This document shows, piece after piece, positions 62,487 through 64,000 of a stretch of DNA of 64,000 nucleotides (positions within the stretch are counted from its first letter, which is position 1; every line of letters starts with the position of its first letter). The notes below the pieces were generated by a model. That model was not told the DNA's origin. It saw only the letters and a list, made by a program, of their open reading frames with translations, and did no database searches. Both the position numbers and the translations under genes were made by a program. The DNA comes from Winogradskyella sp. PG-2 (GTDB lineage: Bacteria > Bacteroidota > Bacteroidia > Flavobacteriales > Flavobacteriaceae), in contig NZ_AP014583.1 in the NCBI RefSeq assembly GCF_000828715.1, forward strand, positions 1,176,001 to 1,240,000. The letters run 5' to 3'.

Positions 62487-62998
62487 TTATTCTTTAAAAG
62501 GTGGAGGTGGACAAACAGGAAACACATAATTCTCGGGAATTTCTTTAAATGTGTCTCCTTCATAGAACCAAAGTACATGGCTCCACCATCTATCTATTGC
62601 TGATGCTTCTGTGAATAAATAAGAGTGATCGACTTTATATACATCATTGGAAACATCAATGTTTATAATTGCAGCGAAATAATATTCAAAATTCTTATTA
62701 TCAATTCTTTTGTAAGCAAACAAATTAAATCCATAATATGAATTATCAGCAGATGGCTCTATAAAGGTTCCAATAATTAAACCATCAGAATTATTTTCTA
62801 AAGTATTTTTATAATCAAGCAATCTTGAATATGTCCAAGTATCCTTTGGAGGTTTCGCTTTTTTTAAATGCTCTATATTCCCATTTTTTAGACTTGAAGT
62901 GTAAGCCTTACCCAACGAGTCAATTAATTTATAGTATCTTGAGAATAAACTGAGAAAACGAATAAAAACCAAAAAATAAAAACAACATTCTTACTCAA
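62487..62998 (-). pseudogene. Small secreted protein frameshifted just after its signal peptide
   Basis: One frame (62924-62998, starting with TTG) encodes a clear signal peptide: MSKNVVFIFWFLFVFSVYSQ then DTIN and a stop. A second frame (62487-62972) carries the mature part, KLIDSLGKAYTSSLKNGNIE, DTWTYSRLLDYKNTLENNSDG, FNLFAYKRIDNKNFEYYFAAI, EGDTFKEIPENYVFP. In frame 2 its first residues (MVFIRFLSLFSRYY) are the signal peptide read out of frame. A one-base indel near 62927-62936 therefore probably split the gene. Function of the mature domain is unknown. Confidence 0.6.
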
Positions 62999-63008
62999 AA
63001 CTTATAAA

Positions 63009-64000
63009 TTACAGGTCAAACTTAATACCTTGTGCTAAAGGTAATTCATCGGAATAGTTGACTGTATTGGTTTGTCTTCTCATATAGACTTTCCAAGCAT
63101 CAGAACCAGACTCTCGTCCACCTCCTGTTTCTTTCTCGCCACCAAAAGCTCCACCAATTTCAGCACCAGATGTCCCAATATTTACATTAGCAATTCCACA
63201 ATCAGAACCAGCATAGGATAAGAACTTTTCAGCTTCTTTCATTTCATTAGTCATAATTGCAGATGATAATCCTTGCGCAACACCATTTTGTTTAGCGATT
63301 GCGTTTTCAACATCTCCAGAATATTTCATTAGATATAGAATCGGAGCAAATGTTTCGTGCTGTACGATTGCAAAATCGTTTTCTGCCCCTATAATTGCTG
63401 GTTTTACATAGCAACCAGATTCATAACCCTCTCCTTCTAATACTCCACCTTCAACCAATACATTTCCACCTTCAGCTTTTGCAGATTCTATAGCTGCTAA
63501 ATACGTATTTACAGCATCTTTATCAATCAAAGGACCAATATGATTGGTTTCATCTAATGGATTACCAATAGTTAATTGGCCGTAAGCACCAACAATCGCA
63601 TCGCGTACTTTATTATAAACTGATTCATGAATAATTAAACGACGTGTCGATGTGCAACGTTGACCACAAGTACCAACTGCACCAAAAACAGCACCAGGAA
63701 CTACAACTTTTAAATCTGCAGATGGTGTTATTATAATCGCATTGTTACCGCCTAATTCTAATAATGATTTTCCGAAACGCTCAGCAACCGTTGCTCCAAC
63801 AATACGTCCCATGCGTGTAGAACCTGTAGCAGATACTAAAGGTATTCTGTCATCAGTAGTCATGTACTCGCCAACTTTGTAATCACCATTCACTATACAA
63901 GAAATACCTTCTGGATAGTTATTCTCTTTTAAGATATCAGCTATAATATTTTGACAAGCCACAGAACATAAAGGTGCTTTTTCTGACGCTTTCCAAACAC
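63009..64000 (-). CDS. amaB: ALDH7-type aldehyde dehydrogenase (aminoadipate-semialdehyde dehydrogenase-like), N-terminally cut by window edge
   Basis: C-terminal 330 residues of an NAD-dependent aldehyde dehydrogenase; the frame continues to the window edge (WKASEKAPLCSVACQNIIAD). Motifs: SATGSTRMGRIVG, the Glu site LLELGGNNAIII, the nucleophile region GTCGQRCTSTRRL, HETFAPILYLMKY, and ANVNIGTSGAEIGGAFGGEKETGGG. These are characteristic of the ALDH7/AMA-semialdehyde family, which acts in lysine and pipecolate breakdown. The gene symbol is my best match and rests on family resemblance. Ends 11 bp before the small secreted gene. Confidence 0.85.
   Translation of the reverse strand, partial: VWKASEKAPLCSVACQNIIADILKENNYPEGISCIVNGDYKVGEYMTTDDRIPLVSATGSTRMGRIVGATVAERFGKSLLELGGNNAIIITPSADLKVVVPGAVFGAVGTCGQRCTSTRRLIIHESVYNKVRDAIVGAYGQLTIGNPLDETNHIGPLIDKDAVNTYLAAIESAKAEGGNVLVEGGVLEGEGYESGCYVKPAIIGAENDFAIVQHETFAPILYLMKYSGDVENAIAKQNGVAQGLSSAIMTNEMKEAEKFLSYAGSDCGIANVNIGTSGAEIGGAFGGEKETGGGRESGSDAWKVYMRRQTNTVNYSDELPLAQGIKFDL

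Noticed and set aside
1..64000. Stop-codon reassignment to explain the internal stops
   Set aside because: The interrupted positions involve TAA, TAG and TGA replacing different residues, and normal genes end with the same codons; decay explains it better than a changed code.
1..64000. CRISPR arrays, prophage, transposons, restriction-modification or other defence systems
   Set aside because: No repeat-spacer pattern, integrase, transposase, or recognisable defence gene cluster was found. The AlbA_2 protein at 56202 and the TerB-like protein at 26258 stand alone and are not enough to claim a system.

Overview
This 64 kb window is AT-rich chromosomal DNA from a member of the Bacteroidota, most likely a marine Flavobacteriaceae. 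The basis is: repeated TAnnTTTG -7 promoter boxes, secreted proteins whose signal peptides end in FSQ or a lipobox Cys, flavobacterial-type proteins (DUF4286, DUF6090, DUF4199, HTTM, SulP pairs), the Bacteroidota-type moxR-bat operon, and the remains of an alginate-degradation locus. I see no prophage, insertion sequence, CRISPR array, rRNA operon or integrative element. Most of the window is ordinary housekeeping sequence.

Layout. 1-2829 (-): a broken KDG kinase and a broken two-domain PL6 polysaccharide lyase, the remnant of an alginate-utilisation locus. 3059-3140 (-): tRNA-Leu(CAA). 3283-9340 (+): prs, rplY, pth, ribF, an HTTM membrane protein, serS. 9471-14733 (+): two tiny ORFs, a large TPR protein, DUF4286, rsmA, mgtE, a cupin. 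14753-19279 (+): an accessory stretch with palindromic repeats, DUF6090, a 2-hydroxyacid dehydrogenase, a split LuxR-type regulator, DUF4199, a DUF1801 pseudogene, a VOC protein and a TauE/SafE pseudogene. 19350-20448 (+): two LEA-like repeat proteins, the second carrying a TM2 domain. 20498-25067 (-): GNAT, aspartate kinase, an OlsF-like double acyltransferase and a carboxypeptidase-regulatory-domain protein in one tight operon. 25195-32798: fbp, terB-like, mfd, an EamA transporter, a TlpA-like thioredoxin and a HAD pseudogene. 32926-38847: a lipoprotein, gpsA, RDD, pheS with its neighbours, cvpA.

38893-43023 (-): beta-carbonic anhydrase with two SulP transporters, which probably act together in bicarbonate uptake and interconversion. 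43452-53089 (-): moxR, DUF58, a DUF4381/BatD-like membrane protein, batA, batB, an unrelated secreted protein, batC, batD, batE, forming an envelope von Willebrand/AAA chaperone-type system. 53246-57335: DUF4382 lipoprotein, aldo/keto reductase, SDR, HD-like protein, AlbA_2-type ATP-binding protein. 57559-60123 (-): the DUF1501/DUF1800 pair, with DUF1800 frameshifted. 60272-64000 (-): an HhH-like membrane protein, a double OmpA protein, two small degraded-looking genes and the C-terminal part of an ALDH7-type dehydrogenase.

The most striking property of the window is gene decay. At least eight genes carry in-frame nonsense codons and/or one-base indels (kdgK, PL6 lyase, LuxR-type regulator, DUF1801, TauE/SafE, HAD, DUF1800, and a small secreted protein near 62.9 kb). 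Every essential gene around them is intact. Several indels sit in A/T homopolymers, so some could be sequencing artefacts or transcriptional-slippage sites, but the nonsense substitutions are not explained that way.
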